A DNA stretch of 64,000 bases from Deinococcus peraridilitoris DSM 19664 (GTDB lineage Bacteria > Deinococcota > Deinococci > Deinococcales > Deinococcaceae). The position numbers and the translations under genes are program-made. The notes under the pieces were generated by a model. That model had not been told where the DNA came from, did not search any database, and worked only from the letters and a program-made list of their open reading frames with translations. Positions 1 through 7,838 of the stretch are shown piece after piece (positions within the stretch are counted from its first letter, which is position 1; every line of letters starts with the position of its first letter). The stretch is taken from NCBI RefSeq assembly GCF_000317835.1, contig NC_019793.1:2567001-2631000 (forward strand), in the 5' to 3' direction.

Positions 1-797
1 GCGAACAGCGGCGTGAGGTTGTTGAAGAAGGCTGCGACGTTCGGACCGACCCGCTGCACGCCGATGCCCCAGGCGCGAAAAGCCACCAGCGAGGGAAAGG
101 TCGCGACGTACAGCAGGGCCAGGGCGAGCGGCGCGTTCCAGGTGATCTGCACGTCGCTCCATGCCCACTCGCCGGCCGCGAAGACGCCCGACCACACTAC
201 CCCGAAGCTGACCTGGGCCAACAGAAAGGTGGCCCAGGTCGCGCGGATGGCCGCCTCGTCCTGCCCGCGCGTGAGCAGCCAGCTGTACACCGACCACGCG
301 ACGGTCGCCAGCAGCATGAACAGGTCCCCCGGCACCAGGCGCAGCGCCAGCAGCCCTTCCCAGTCTCCACGGGAAAGCACGAACAGCACGCCCAGAATCG
401 ACAGGACCGCGCCGATGACCTGCCTGAGCGTCACGTGCACCCCGAAGAACATCGAGCCGACTCCAAGCATCCAGACTGGCATGCTGGCGGCGACCAGTGT
501 GACGTTGATCGGGCTGGACGTCCGCAGTGCCAGATACTGCAGCGCGTTGTACATGCCGACCCCGAGCAGGCCGAGCACCGCGTAGCGTCGCCAGTGGGTG
601 AGCAGGCCGCTGCCCCGGCGATAGATCGACGAGGCAAAGGGCAGCAGGATGAACAGCGCAATCGTCCAGCGCAGGAAGTTGAGCGTGATCGGCGGAACCA
701 GATCGATCACCAGCCGTCCGACAATGGCGTTGCTGGCCCATAGCAGGGGCGGCACGACAAGCAGCAGGGCAGTGGACAGGGTCAGCGGATGGCTCAT
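1..797 (-). CDS. DMT-family (EamA) transporter, C-terminus beyond window edge
   Basis: Drug/metabolite-transporter superfamily permease, predicted to move a small metabolite across the inner membrane; the substrate cannot be told. The visible 265 residues begin MSHPLTLSTALLLV and continue as successive hydrophobic helices, with the WASNAIVGRLV stretch typical of the first EamA helix and a second EamA repeat beginning near residue 145. The reading frame is open to the window edge, so roughly the last 20-40 residues are missing. The start is the first ATG of the open frame; no clear Shine-Dalgarno sequence is seen. Two more EamA transporters lie in this window. The family assignment is firm, the substrate unknown. 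Confidence 0.85.
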   Translation of the reverse strand, partial: MSHPLTLSTALLLVVPPLLWASNAIVGRLVIDLVPPITLNFLRWTIALFILLPFASSIYRRGSGLLTHWRRYAVLGLLGVGMYNALQYLALRTSSPINVTLVAASMPVWMLGVGSMFFGVHVTLRQVIGAVLSILGVLFVLSRGDWEGLLALRLVPGDLFMLLATVAWSVYSWLLTRGQDEAAIRATWATFLLAQVSFGVVWSGVFAAGEWAWSDVQITWNAPLALALLYVATFPSLVAFRAWGIGVQRVGPNVAAFFNNLTPLF

Positions 798-809
798 GGC
801 AATAGCTTT

Positions 810-837
810 CTTCCAGAGTATGCCTTCCAGAGTATGC
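810..837. repeat. Two perfect 14-bp tandem direct repeats in the EamA promoter
   Basis: The 14-mer CTTCCAGAGTATGC occurs twice back to back, 13 bp before the EamA start codon. Read on the gene's strand each unit contains CATACT, which resembles a -10 box. It could be a duplicated promoter element or a repressor half-site pair. Confidence 0.6.
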
Positions 838-1103
838 ACCGCGCCCGCGTCAAGCTGCCCGGTAACCCGCACTCGGTCTGGTTGTGTCTCCCAGGAGCAA
901 AAGCTCAAGCCCTGCTCAGGGTCCTGCTCACGGACGCCTGGCGCGACTGCCTTATGCTTTTTTTGCTCGAAGTGAGGCGCTCCTGGCCCTCAGCGGGCAC
1001 GAAACGATCCTTTCGGGGGAGGCGTCCACCTCGGCAACAACGGACGTGCGAGCAGGAACGAGCGTAGGCTGGTGCGACTCCAGCGACCTGCGACCAAGGT
1101 TTG

Positions 1104-1128
1104 AGCGGAGCGGTAGGCTCCGCTTTTT
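1104..1128 (+). terminator. Rho-independent terminator-like hairpin with no plus-strand gene upstream
   Basis: AGCGGAG at 1104-1110 pairs with CTCCGCT at 1118-1124 around a 7-nt loop and is followed by a run of T on the plus strand. Both flanking genes are on the minus strand, so the orientation is unexplained unless a small plus-strand RNA is made here. Confidence 0.55.
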
Positions 1129-1157
1129 GATGCCCGTCTTTTTGGTGCCGTCGTTCT

Positions 1158-1820
1158 TCACGTCCGAACGGCAAGGCGTTTGGCGAGAAACTGAATCGCG
1201 ATCAAGAGCAGGGTGGACGTCACCAGCAACCCGAACGCCAGTTGTCCCGCCCGCTCGTATTCCAGGGCCTGGACGAGGTCGAACAGGTAGATGGCGGCAG
1301 TGCGGGTCTCGCCCGGAATATTGCCGCCCACCAGCAGCACCACGCCGAACTCTCCCAGGGTGTGGGCAAAGCTCATGGCCGTTCCGGTCACGACACCGGA
1401 CAGGGTAAGCGGCAAAACGACGAAGCGCAGTCGCTGCAGGGTGCCGAGCGCCAGTGCTCGAGCGGCCTCCTCGTACTTTTTGTCGAGGCCCTCGATGGCG
1501 CTGACGTACGGACCGACGGCAAAAGGCAGGCTGTACAGCAGCGACCCGATCAGCAGTCCCGGGTAGCTGAAGGCCAACTGCACGCCGGTCAGCTGGGTGA
1601 CAAAGCCCTCACGGCCCATGCTGACCAGCAGGTAATACCCCAGCACGGTCGGGGGCAGTACCAGCGGCAGATTGATGACGGCGCGCAGCAGCGTACTGAG
1701 CCAGCCCTGCGTGCGGGTCAGCCACAGTGCGAACGGGTAGCCGAGCACCAGCAGCAGGGCGCTCGTGACGACGGCCAGGTTGAGGGTCAGCAGCAGCGCT
1801 TCACGCAGTGGTGGGTCCAC
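1158..1820 (-). CDS. modB: Molybdate ABC transporter permease ModB
   Basis: Inner-membrane permease of the molybdate uptake ABC transporter, expected to pair with periplasmic ModA and the ATPase ModC. The 220-residue length and five to six hydrophobic helices fit ModB. The ABC-permease coupling region is visible as EEAARALALGTLQRLRFVVL, followed by the family signature AHTLGEFGVVLLVGGN. The ATG follows the modA stop codon with no gap, so the two are translationally linked. No ATPase gene follows in the next 1.1 kb; the ATP-hydrolysing subunit must come from elsewhere. Confidence 0.93.
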   Translation of the reverse strand: MDPPLREALLLTLNLAVVTSALLLVLGYPFALWLTRTQGWLSTLLRAVINLPLVLPPTVLGYYLLVSMGREGFVTQLTGVQLAFSYPGLLIGSLLYSLPFAVGPYVSAIEGLDKKYEEAARALALGTLQRLRFVVLPLTLSGVVTGTAMSFAHTLGEFGVVLLVGGNIPGETRTAAIYLFDLVQALEYERAGQLAFGLLVTSTLLLIAIQFLAKRLAVRT

Positions 1821-2582
1821 TCACTGCTCCCGGGGAAGCACGAAGCCGTACTTCCTGAACAGCTCCCGCGCGGCCGGGCTGAGCAGAAAACCCCAGAACT
1901 GCCGGGTGTTCTGGCCATCCCGCACGATGACCATCTGCTGGCGCAGCCGCAGGTGATGCGAGAGCGGTGCCAGCCAGTAGGTGCCACCCAGCGCCTCGAA
2001 AGCCGGTGCCTTGACGATGCTGAGCGCCAGGATGCCCGCGTCGGCGGCCGTGGAGGCGTATTGGGCGGCCTGGGCGATGTTTTCGCCCACCACGAATTTG
2101 CCTTTCAGGGCTTTGCCGATTCTGTGGTGGTCGAGCAACGTCAGCGCCGCCGCGCCGTAGGGCGCGTGTTCGGGATTGGCGATGGCGACTTTGCGTACGC
2201 GCGGGTCGCTCAGCGCCCGCGGACCGAGCCTGGCGACGTCGAGCGGGCTGTTCTTCGGGACCCAGATCACCAGGCGACCGATGGCGTAGTCACGTCGGGT
2301 GCCGCGCACGGTGAGGCCCGCCTGTTCGAGCTTGGCCGGATAGCTGCTGTCCGCACTGAGGTACAGCGTGAAGGGCGCGCCATTCTGAATCTGCGCGTAG
2401 AAGTTGCCGCTGCTGCCGTAGGAGATCAGCAGCGGGTCGGCTTTCGGAAAAGCTGCGCGGTACTGCGCGGCGAGTTCGTCGAGCACGAACTTGAGGTCGG
2501 ACGCTGCGGCGACGCGCGCGGTCTCGGCGTGCGCGCTGCCGATGGTCAGGGCGAGAAGGACAGAGGGTATGACGGTGCGCAT
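1821..2582 (-). CDS. modA: Molybdate-binding periplasmic protein ModA
   Basis: Substrate-binding protein of the molybdate ABC transporter. An N-terminal signal peptide (MRTVIPSVLLALTIGSAHA) is followed by the typical opening TARVAAASDLKFVLDELA. The SGNFYAQIQNGAPF segment near residue 60 is the oxyanion-binding loop of the family. The mature protein of about 230 residues has normal length. The start was chosen because AAGGAG lies 6 nt upstream and the signal peptide begins there; the open frame extends further without coding character. It sits 10 bp after the sensor-regulator gene and directly before modB. Confidence 0.93.
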   Translation of the reverse strand: MRTVIPSVLLALTIGSAHAETARVAAASDLKFVLDELAAQYRAAFPKADPLLISYGSSGNFYAQIQNGAPFTLYLSADSSYPAKLEQAGLTVRGTRRDYAIGRLVIWVPKNSPLDVARLGPRALSDPRVRKVAIANPEHAPYGAAALTLLDHHRIGKALKGKFVVGENIAQAAQYASTAADAGILALSIVKAPAFEALGGTYWLAPLSHHLRLRQQMVIVRDGQNTRQFWGFLLSPAARELFRKYGFVLPREQ

Positions 2583-2592
2583 GCTTGCTCCT

Positions 2593-3717
2593 TCAGGCCG
2601 TGGTGCGCCAGACCTCACCGGCGCGCACAGGATTGTAGCCGCCCAGGGCGGCAAGTTCGGCGTGAAAAGCCGGCTGGGTGACCGCCGCGAGCAGGGCCCG
2701 GATGCCGGGGTGGGGCAGGTGCTCGTCTGGCACGACCAGATCGAAGCGTTCGCGCTGAACCGGAATGAAGTCGAGACCCAGGGCGTTCGCGGCGGCGCGC
2801 GGTCCCGGCCCCGCGTCGGCTTCGCCCCGCGCGACGCTGCGCGCGAGCGCCAGGTGCGACGAGGAACACACGTCATACCCGCGAAGCGCGGCGCGGTCGG
2901 CGGGCGTCAGTCCGGCCGCCTCCAGCCAGGCGTCGAGCAGGATGCGGCTGCCCGCGCCCACTTGGCGGTTGGCCAGGATAAGGCCGGGCCGCGCCAGATC
3001 GGCAGGCGTGGTGATCCGTTTTGGATTGCCCCGCGCGACCAGCAGGCCCTGCTCCCATTCCCAGAGCGTGAAGAGATGCGTCGGGCGTCCTGTCAGCTCA
3101 CGCTTCACGAAGGGGCGGTTGGATTCGCTGGTGGACGGGTCCCACAGGTGAATGCCGGCGGCGTGGGCTTCTCCGCGGGCGAGTGCGCGCAGCGCGTCCA
3201 GGCTGGGCAGGTCGCGCCACAGTGTGCGGGCCCCCACACCGAGGCGTGCGGCGTGCGGCCCCAGCAAGGCGAGCGAAGGATCGCACCCCACGATGAGCGC
3301 GGTGCGTCGCAGGTCGCCCGGTTCCTGCAGTGGCGTGACCTGCACCCGCTCTCCCTGTACGCTGACGGTCACGCCGTCTGCCGGGAGACGCAGTCCGGTT
3401 TCGCCGTGCAGGGCGATGGCCAGCCATTGTTCGCCGACCTGAGCCAGTTGTACGCGCGCGGAAGGCTCTGGTGGCGTTTCACCCAGCCATCTGGCCTGCA
3501 AGGTGGAGTTGGGCAGGGTGAAGAGTTGCTCGACTGCCACCCCCAGGGCGCGCGCCAGTTGCAAGGCTGCCAGGGTGCTGGGAATTGTGGCACCCGTCTC
3601 GATGGCGTGGATGGCCTGTCGGGACAGGCCTGCACGCTGCGCAAGCTCGACACGGCTGAGATGGGCACGTTCGCGGTATTGCTGCAGGTGAACTTGCAGG
3701 GCGGCTGACGGAGCCAT
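2593..3717 (-). CDS. XRE-type regulator fused to a molybdate-like binding domain
   Basis: One-component regulator. Residues about 8-62 form an HTH_3/XRE DNA-binding domain (LSRVELAQRAGLSRQAIHAI). Residues about 135-370 resemble the PBP_like (ModA/MoeA-type) sensor domain, including LANRQVGAGSRILLDAWLE. Known proteins of this design link a periplasmic-binding fold in the cytoplasm to molybdenum metabolism. It is the first gene of an operon with modA and modB, which supports sensing of molybdate or the cofactor precursor. The ATG lies 5 nt after a TACGCT -10 box, so the mRNA is probably leaderless. Autoregulation is likely but inferred. Confidence 0.85.
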   Translation of the reverse strand: MAPSAALQVHLQQYRERAHLSRVELAQRAGLSRQAIHAIETGATIPSTLAALQLARALGVAVEQLFTLPNSTLQARWLGETPPEPSARVQLAQVGEQWLAIALHGETGLRLPADGVTVSVQGERVQVTPLQEPGDLRRTALIVGCDPSLALLGPHAARLGVGARTLWRDLPSLDALRALARGEAHAAGIHLWDPSTSESNRPFVKRELTGRPTHLFTLWEWEQGLLVARGNPKRITTPADLARPGLILANRQVGAGSRILLDAWLEAAGLTPADRAALRGYDVCSSSHLALARSVARGEADAGPGPRAAANALGLDFIPVQRERFDLVVPDEHLPHPGIRALLAAVTQPAFHAELAALGGYNPVRAGEVWRTTA

Positions 3718-3837
3718 GCCCGAGCGTAGTTCCCGCCTGACAAAACGTCAAGCAGACGCGACGAACCCGTGTACCGGAGACACGCGCCAGGACGATTACC
3801 AAGAGCGCCCGTCGAGTAAAAGCTCTCCGGTTTGCAC

Positions 3838-4350
3838 TCAGGCGCGGTGGTCCGGACGTTCCTCGGAGGTGATCACGACCATGCCCGAAGACCGTTCCTG
3901 ACCAGCCTCGGGCGAAGGGTCATGTCCTGTCTGCGGATTGGAGCGGCTCCTCAGTCGTGTTCGCAGGCGCTGTACCCAGGCGCGTACTTTGGCACTGCGC
4001 CATAACAGCACCCCTCCTCCTGCAGCACCCAGGATCACGAGCGGCAAGACCATGGACGGCACTCCACCAGCTTTCCCCGGCACAACGGGGACGATCCAGT
4101 CAACCTCTCCTGCCGGCCCGTCGAGGTGATCCCGGGTGGTGAACGCGACCACTGGCCCAGGTGCATGAAGTACCTGCAACTCCCGGGTGTTCTGTGCCCA
4201 GGCTTCCTGCAAGGGGTCTTGCTTGCCCTTGAGGTGATCACGCGCAGCCTCGACACCCAACTTGCCGGGCCTGCCAGTTTCGCTGGCGTGGCGGGCTGCC
4301 ACGCGTGCGCCTTGCGTCAAGGCGTCCTTCAGGGTAGAGACTACCGTCAT
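3838..4350 (-). CDS. Single-span membrane protein of unknown function
   Basis: Not recognised as a named family. The 170-residue product has a polar N-terminal half rich in Lys, Arg and His. One hydrophobic segment, VPSMVLPLVILGAAGGGVLLW, lies near residues 98-118, and a strongly basic, then disordered, C-terminal tail follows. No signal peptide is evident, so it is probably a single-pass inner-membrane protein with a cytoplasmic basic tail. AAAGGA lies upstream of the ATG. It stands alone between the molybdate operon and a small secreted protein gene. Confidence 0.6.
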   Translation of the reverse strand: MTVVSTLKDALTQGARVAARHASETGRPGKLGVEAARDHLKGKQDPLQEAWAQNTRELQVLHAPGPVVAFTTRDHLDGPAGEVDWIVPVVPGKAGGVPSMVLPLVILGAAGGGVLLWRSAKVRAWVQRLRTRLRSRSNPQTGHDPSPEAGQERSSGMVVITSEERPDHRA

Positions 4351-4462
4351 GACCGGTCCTTTCGTGTGCAGCAGGAGCGTATCAGCTCCGAGAAGTCGCT
4401 GCCCCTGGCCCGTCTGGCTTCAGCGTGCCTGGTTGCGCGGCAGAGGGACAGAGTCAAGCGCA

Positions 4463-4500
4463 CGGCAGGATGTCCGGCCAGTGAGCCGGACATCCTGCCG
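4463..4500. terminator. Perfect 16-bp inverted repeat, terminator-like hairpin
   Basis: The arm at 4463-4478 (CGGCAGGATGTCCGGC) pairs perfectly with 4485-4500 around a 6-nt loop. It lies just downstream of the WGxxGxxG protein gene. There is no T-run on the minus strand, so intrinsic termination is possible but not certain. Confidence 0.55.
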
Positions 4501-4527
4501 TTTCAGAGCGCGGTTTTCAGGCCGCCC

Positions 4528-4773
4528 TCAGCGGGTGGCGGTGCCACTGCGGTCATCGACGACGACCGTCTCGCGCTTTTTGGGCATCAGGCCGGCCAGA
4601 CCCAGCAGGCCCAGCAGACCCCAGGGGAAGCCCCGGTCGTCGCGGTTATCCATGGTGGTCGTTCCGGTGGTTCCCGTGGTGCCGGTTCCAGTGTCCGTCT
4701 GGGCCAGTGCCGTCATGGGCGCGATTGCGAGGGTAAGGGCCAGCAGGGTTTTTACGGTGCGTTTCGACATCAT
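4528..4773 (-). CDS. Small secreted WGxxGxxG-family protein
   Basis: 81-residue exported protein. Residues 1-25 form a signal peptide ending ALAQ. A Thr/Gly-rich linker follows, then a short hydrophobic helix FPWGLLGLLGLAGLMPKK with the WGxxGxxG pattern, and a charged tail. This layout matches the small WGxxGxxG C-terminal anchor proteins, in which the glycine-rich helix and following basic residues resemble sorting tags. Function is unknown. The ATG is preceded by GGAGG at good spacing. A strong hairpin lies just after the stop codon. Confidence 0.75.
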   Translation of the reverse strand: MMSKRTVKTLLALTLAIAPMTALAQTDTGTGTTGTTGTTTMDNRDDRGFPWGLLGLLGLAGLMPKKRETVVVDDRSGTATR

Positions 4774-5006
4774 CTTACCTCCAGGGTGAATGCTGTTGTC
4801 CTGATCTTGCGCGTGTAAGCGGGGATACTTTTGAGAACCGGCTCAAGAACGTTTTGTGAAACCATCATTTTGTCTTCGGTCTTCCCGAGGTGCTCCACAG
4901 ACCGTACGTCATCGTGCTGCCTGAATTCTGCATGGTCGGCGCTCCCGGGCAAGTCTTGCCGTTTGGACAGGGCGTACCGCCATAAGAGCAGCCAATAATA
5001 GATGCC

Positions 5007-5885
5007 ATGTCCCTGCGCCGCGTCTTTTCCACTGCCGGATGGAGCCTGCTTACCTTCGGCTTCGTGAGCGTGCTCAACACTTACCGCTTCGTGACCGTGC
5101 GTCACTCGCTCTCGCTGCCCGGACTGAAGCGACCGCTGCGCGTCGCGCACCTGAGCGATCTGCACTACGGTCTTTTCGTGGGCCTCGGGACCATCAGGCG
5201 CTGGGTAGACGCCACCCTGCACGCCAAGCCCGACCTGATCGTGATCACCGGCGATTTTCTGGACAGCGGTTTCAACGTGCGCAGCCATCCCCGGCTGATG
5301 GCCGAACTTGGCCGCCTGCGCGCGCCGCTGGGTGTGTACGCGGTGTGGGGTAACCACGACTGGACCAGTTTGAACACCAACCGCACCCGCATCCGCTTCG
5401 CGGAACTGCTGCGCGTTCACGGGGTGCGCCTCATCAACAACGCCGGGCTGCAGGTCCGGGACGACCTCTACCTGGCCGGGGTGGACGACTGGTGGTTTGG
5501 CATGCAGGACCTCGACAAGGCCCTGGAGGGACACGAAGACGGCGCAGTGATGCTGCTGGCGCACAACCCTGACTACCTGCCGCATGTTCCCGAACGGGTC
5601 GGGCTGACCCTCAGCGGGCACACCCACGGCGGGCAGGTGCGTCTGCCATTGCTGGGTCCCCTCAAGAAGCGCATGACGCTCAGCACCATCATGCAGGGCT
5701 GGGTGCGTGGCACTGAAATCATCACCTCGCCCGCGGAGGGAACGCCCAGCGTGACTCCGGACGGTGAGGCGCTGGGCTTCGTTTCGCGTGGCCTGGGCGT
5801 GACCGGTGTACCGGTGCGTCTCAACTGTCCCGCCGAACTGGTGTTGCTGGACCTCAGCCCGCCCGGCGAGCGTACCCAGGAATGA
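5007..5885 (+). CDS. Metallophosphoesterase with N-terminal membrane anchor (first of tandem pair)
   Basis: Calcineurin-like metallophosphoesterase. Metal-binding motifs appear in order: HLSDLHYG (D/H), GDFLD, GNHDW, AHNPDY and GHTHGGQVRLP. An N-terminal hydrophobic helix (residues about 8-22) suggests membrane attachment. The group resembles the YkuE/LpxH-like phosphodiesterases, but the substrate cannot be named. It overlaps the next gene by ATGA, so the pair is co-translated. The two proteins are paralogues, and parts of their DNA are nearly identical while other parts have diverged. Confidence 0.88.
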   Translation: MSLRRVFSTAGWSLLTFGFVSVLNTYRFVTVRHSLSLPGLKRPLRVAHLSDLHYGLFVGLGTIRRWVDATLHAKPDLIVITGDFLDSGFNVRSHPRLMAELGRLRAPLGVYAVWGNHDWTSLNTNRTRIRFAELLRVHGVRLINNAGLQVRDDLYLAGVDDWWFGMQDLDKALEGHEDGAVMLLAHNPDYLPHVPERVGLTLSGHTHGGQVRLPLLGPLKKRMTLSTIMQGWVRGTEIITSPAEGTPSVTPDGEALGFVSRGLGVTGVPVRLNCPAELVLLDLSPPGERTQE

Positions 5886-6730
5886 TTCGGCGCCTGCTCC
5901 AGACGCTGCTCGCCGTGACCGGTCTGTTCCTCGTGCACAGCGCTTGGAACGTCTACCACTTTCGCGTGACGCGTCACCGCCGGAGGCTGTCGCGTCTGCG
6001 CGCACCGTTGCGGCTCGTCCATCTCAGTGATCTGCATTACGGCCGTTTTATCCGGCACCGGTCGGTGCGCGCCTGGGTAGATGCCACCCTGCACGCCAAG
6101 CCCGACCTGATCGTGATCACCGGCGATTTTCTGGACACCGAAGCCGGGGACAGCCGCCGCCGGGACCTGCTGCGAGAACTCTCCCGGCTGCGCGCGCCAC
6201 TGGGCGTGTACGCGGTGTGGGGCAACCACGACTGGACCAGCACTACCGCCGCGCTGCCTCGTGACGCGCACCGCCCGGCAGGAGAGGTTGGTACTTCACG
6301 CATGGACGACTTCGCGCGCGAACTCGCCAGGGCCGGCCTGCAGGTGCTGGCCAATGAAGGCGTTCAATTGCGCCCGGACCTGTATCTCGCCGGGGTGAAC
6401 GACTTGTGGTTCGGCACGCCGGACCTCACGAAGGCACTTGCGGGGCGTCAGGAGGGCAGCGTGATCCTGCTCAGCCACAATCCGGACCTGTTGCCCGAGG
6501 TGCCAGGCGAAGTCGGGTTGACGCTGTGCGGTCATACGCACGGCGGGCAGATCGTCGTGCCGCTGTACGGACCACTGCATACGGGATCAGCCTACGGTCA
6601 GCAATTCGTGGGTGGCTGGGTGCAACAGCCCAGGCAGGCCTACGTGTCGCGGGGCCTGGGGGTCACCTTTCTGCCGCTGCGTTTCCTGTGCCCTGCCGAA
6701 CTGGTCGTGCTGGACCTCGATCCGGGCTGA
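5882..6730 (+). CDS. Metallophosphoesterase with N-terminal membrane anchor (second of tandem pair)
   Basis: Paralogue of the preceding gene, starting inside its stop codon (ATGA). It keeps all metal-binding motifs: HLSDLHYG, GDFLD, GNHDWTS, SHNPDLLP and GHTHGGQIVVPL. The N-terminus is hydrophobic (LLQTLLAVTGLFLVHSAW), pointing to membrane attachment. It carries a small insertion (about residues 122-140) absent from the first copy, so the two may differ in substrate. The pair arose by tandem duplication. Confidence 0.88.
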   Translation: MIRRLLQTLLAVTGLFLVHSAWNVYHFRVTRHRRRLSRLRAPLRLVHLSDLHYGRFIRHRSVRAWVDATLHAKPDLIVITGDFLDTEAGDSRRRDLLRELSRLRAPLGVYAVWGNHDWTSTTAALPRDAHRPAGEVGTSRMDDFARELARAGLQVLANEGVQLRPDLYLAGVNDLWFGTPDLTKALAGRQEGSVILLSHNPDLLPEVPGEVGLTLCGHTHGGQIVVPLYGPLHTGSAYGQQFVGGWVQQPRQAYVSRGLGVTFLPLRFLCPAELVVLDLDPG

Positions 6731-6761
6731 GGCAAAGCCTGCCAGCAGCGGACCCGCTGGC

Positions 6762-7688
6762 CTACTCGGCCAGACCCCGCTCCCCGACCGCGCCTGGAGG
6801 AGATTTTCTGCCGCGCTCGGGAAGCTGGCTGAGGATCATGGCGGCCACCACCAGCGCCCCGCCGGCGAATCCGCGCGCACCGACCGTCTCGCGCAGCAGA
6901 AAAAACGAGAAGATGCTCGCCGCGACCGGCTCCAGCGCGTAGATGATGGCCGCTTCGGTGGCGCTCACCCAGCGCTGACCGAGCGTCTGCAGCAAGGTCG
7001 TGACGGCCGTCGCGGCGAGGCCGAGGTAGATCAGCGCTCCCCAGGTGCTGGCGGGCGCCAGCGAGACGCCTCCCGCCAGCAGCGCCCACAGCCAGCCGAA
7101 CAGCGCGACCACGATCACCTGCGCCGCCGTGAACGCCAGCGGCGGATGACGCGGCGCGGCTTTCTCCAGGGCCAGGATGTACCCGGCGTAACTCAGCGCG
7201 CACCCGAAGGCCCACAGATCGCCGATCACGAGCGCGCCGCCTTCCCAGGACAGCAGGCCGATACCCAGCAGTGCCAGCACCACCGCGCCCCACAAACGCA
7301 GCCGAAGAGGCGCGCCTGCAGTGATGGCCAGCCACAGGGGCACCATCACCACGTTCAGACCGGTGATGAAGGCCGCACGGTTGGCGCTGGTGGTCTGCAG
7401 CCCAATCGTCTGGGTGGCGTAGCCGATGATCAGCCAGCTGCCCAGCAGCAGGCCGTCTTTCCAGAACAGCGCACTTTTTGGAGTATCCGTACGCCTCCTG
7501 TCCCGTCTGAACACGCGGGGCCAGGAGAACAGAAAGGGCAGCAGCACCAGCGCCGCGATGGTAAAGCGCCAGGCGATCAGCGTGGCGGGGGAGAGGGTCT
7601 CGGTGGCGCTCTTGACAATCGCGAAGGTGCTTCCCCAGATGGCCGTGACGAAGATGAGCAGCACCAGGCCCAGGGCGTGACGTGACAT
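6762..7688 (-). CDS. DMT-family (EamA) transporter
   Basis: Ten-helix permease with two EamA repeats, beginning ALGLVLLIFVTAIWGSTFAI, the classic first helix. The second repeat begins near residue 150 (VIGDLWAFGCALSYAGYILA). The substrate is unknown; relatives export amino acids or metabolites. An earlier in-frame ATG exists three codons upstream, but it overlaps a TACAAT -10 box. The ATG chosen here is 7 nt after that box, matching the leaderless pattern of many genes in this window. It is transcribed divergently from the TPR protein gene. Confidence 0.88.
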   Translation of the reverse strand: MSRHALGLVLLIFVTAIWGSTFAIVKSATETLSPATLIAWRFTIAALVLLPFLFSWPRVFRRDRRRTDTPKSALFWKDGLLLGSWLIIGYATQTIGLQTTSANRAAFITGLNVVMVPLWLAITAGAPLRLRLWGAVVLALLGIGLLSWEGGALVIGDLWAFGCALSYAGYILALEKAAPRHPPLAFTAAQVIVVALFGWLWALLAGGVSLAPASTWGALIYLGLAATAVTTLLQTLGQRWVSATEAAIIYALEPVAASIFSFFLLRETVGARGFAGGALVVAAMILSQLPERGRKSPPGAVGERGLAE

Positions 7689-7838
7689 GCCGCCCATTGT
7701 AGAGAGCTGCCCGGCGGACGGCTCGGCTCAAGGGTTTCTCATGGTCGGTTGTGCCGCTCAGCACGAAGACTCATCAACGCATGGTTCGCTGAGGCATTCA
7801 ACGACGGCGCCCGTCTTCGGCGTCATCAGGAGGAACGC

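Larger units (their letters stand above)
798..1157. other. 360-bp intergenic region, no convincing gene
   Basis: Between the start of the EamA gene and the 3' end of modB. No frame shows family similarity. It holds the 14-bp tandem repeat at its left end and a plus-strand terminator-like hairpin near its right end. No modC gene is here, although modC often follows modB. Confidence 0.6.

Noticed and set aside
1242..2681. 479-residue plus-strand open frame opposite modB and modA
   Set aside because: Composition rich in Gln, Arg and Gly with no family pattern; it is the complement of two clear genes.
4770..6005. 411-residue minus-strand open frame opposite the metallophosphoesterase genes
   Set aside because: Opposes motif-bearing genes and has no domain signature.
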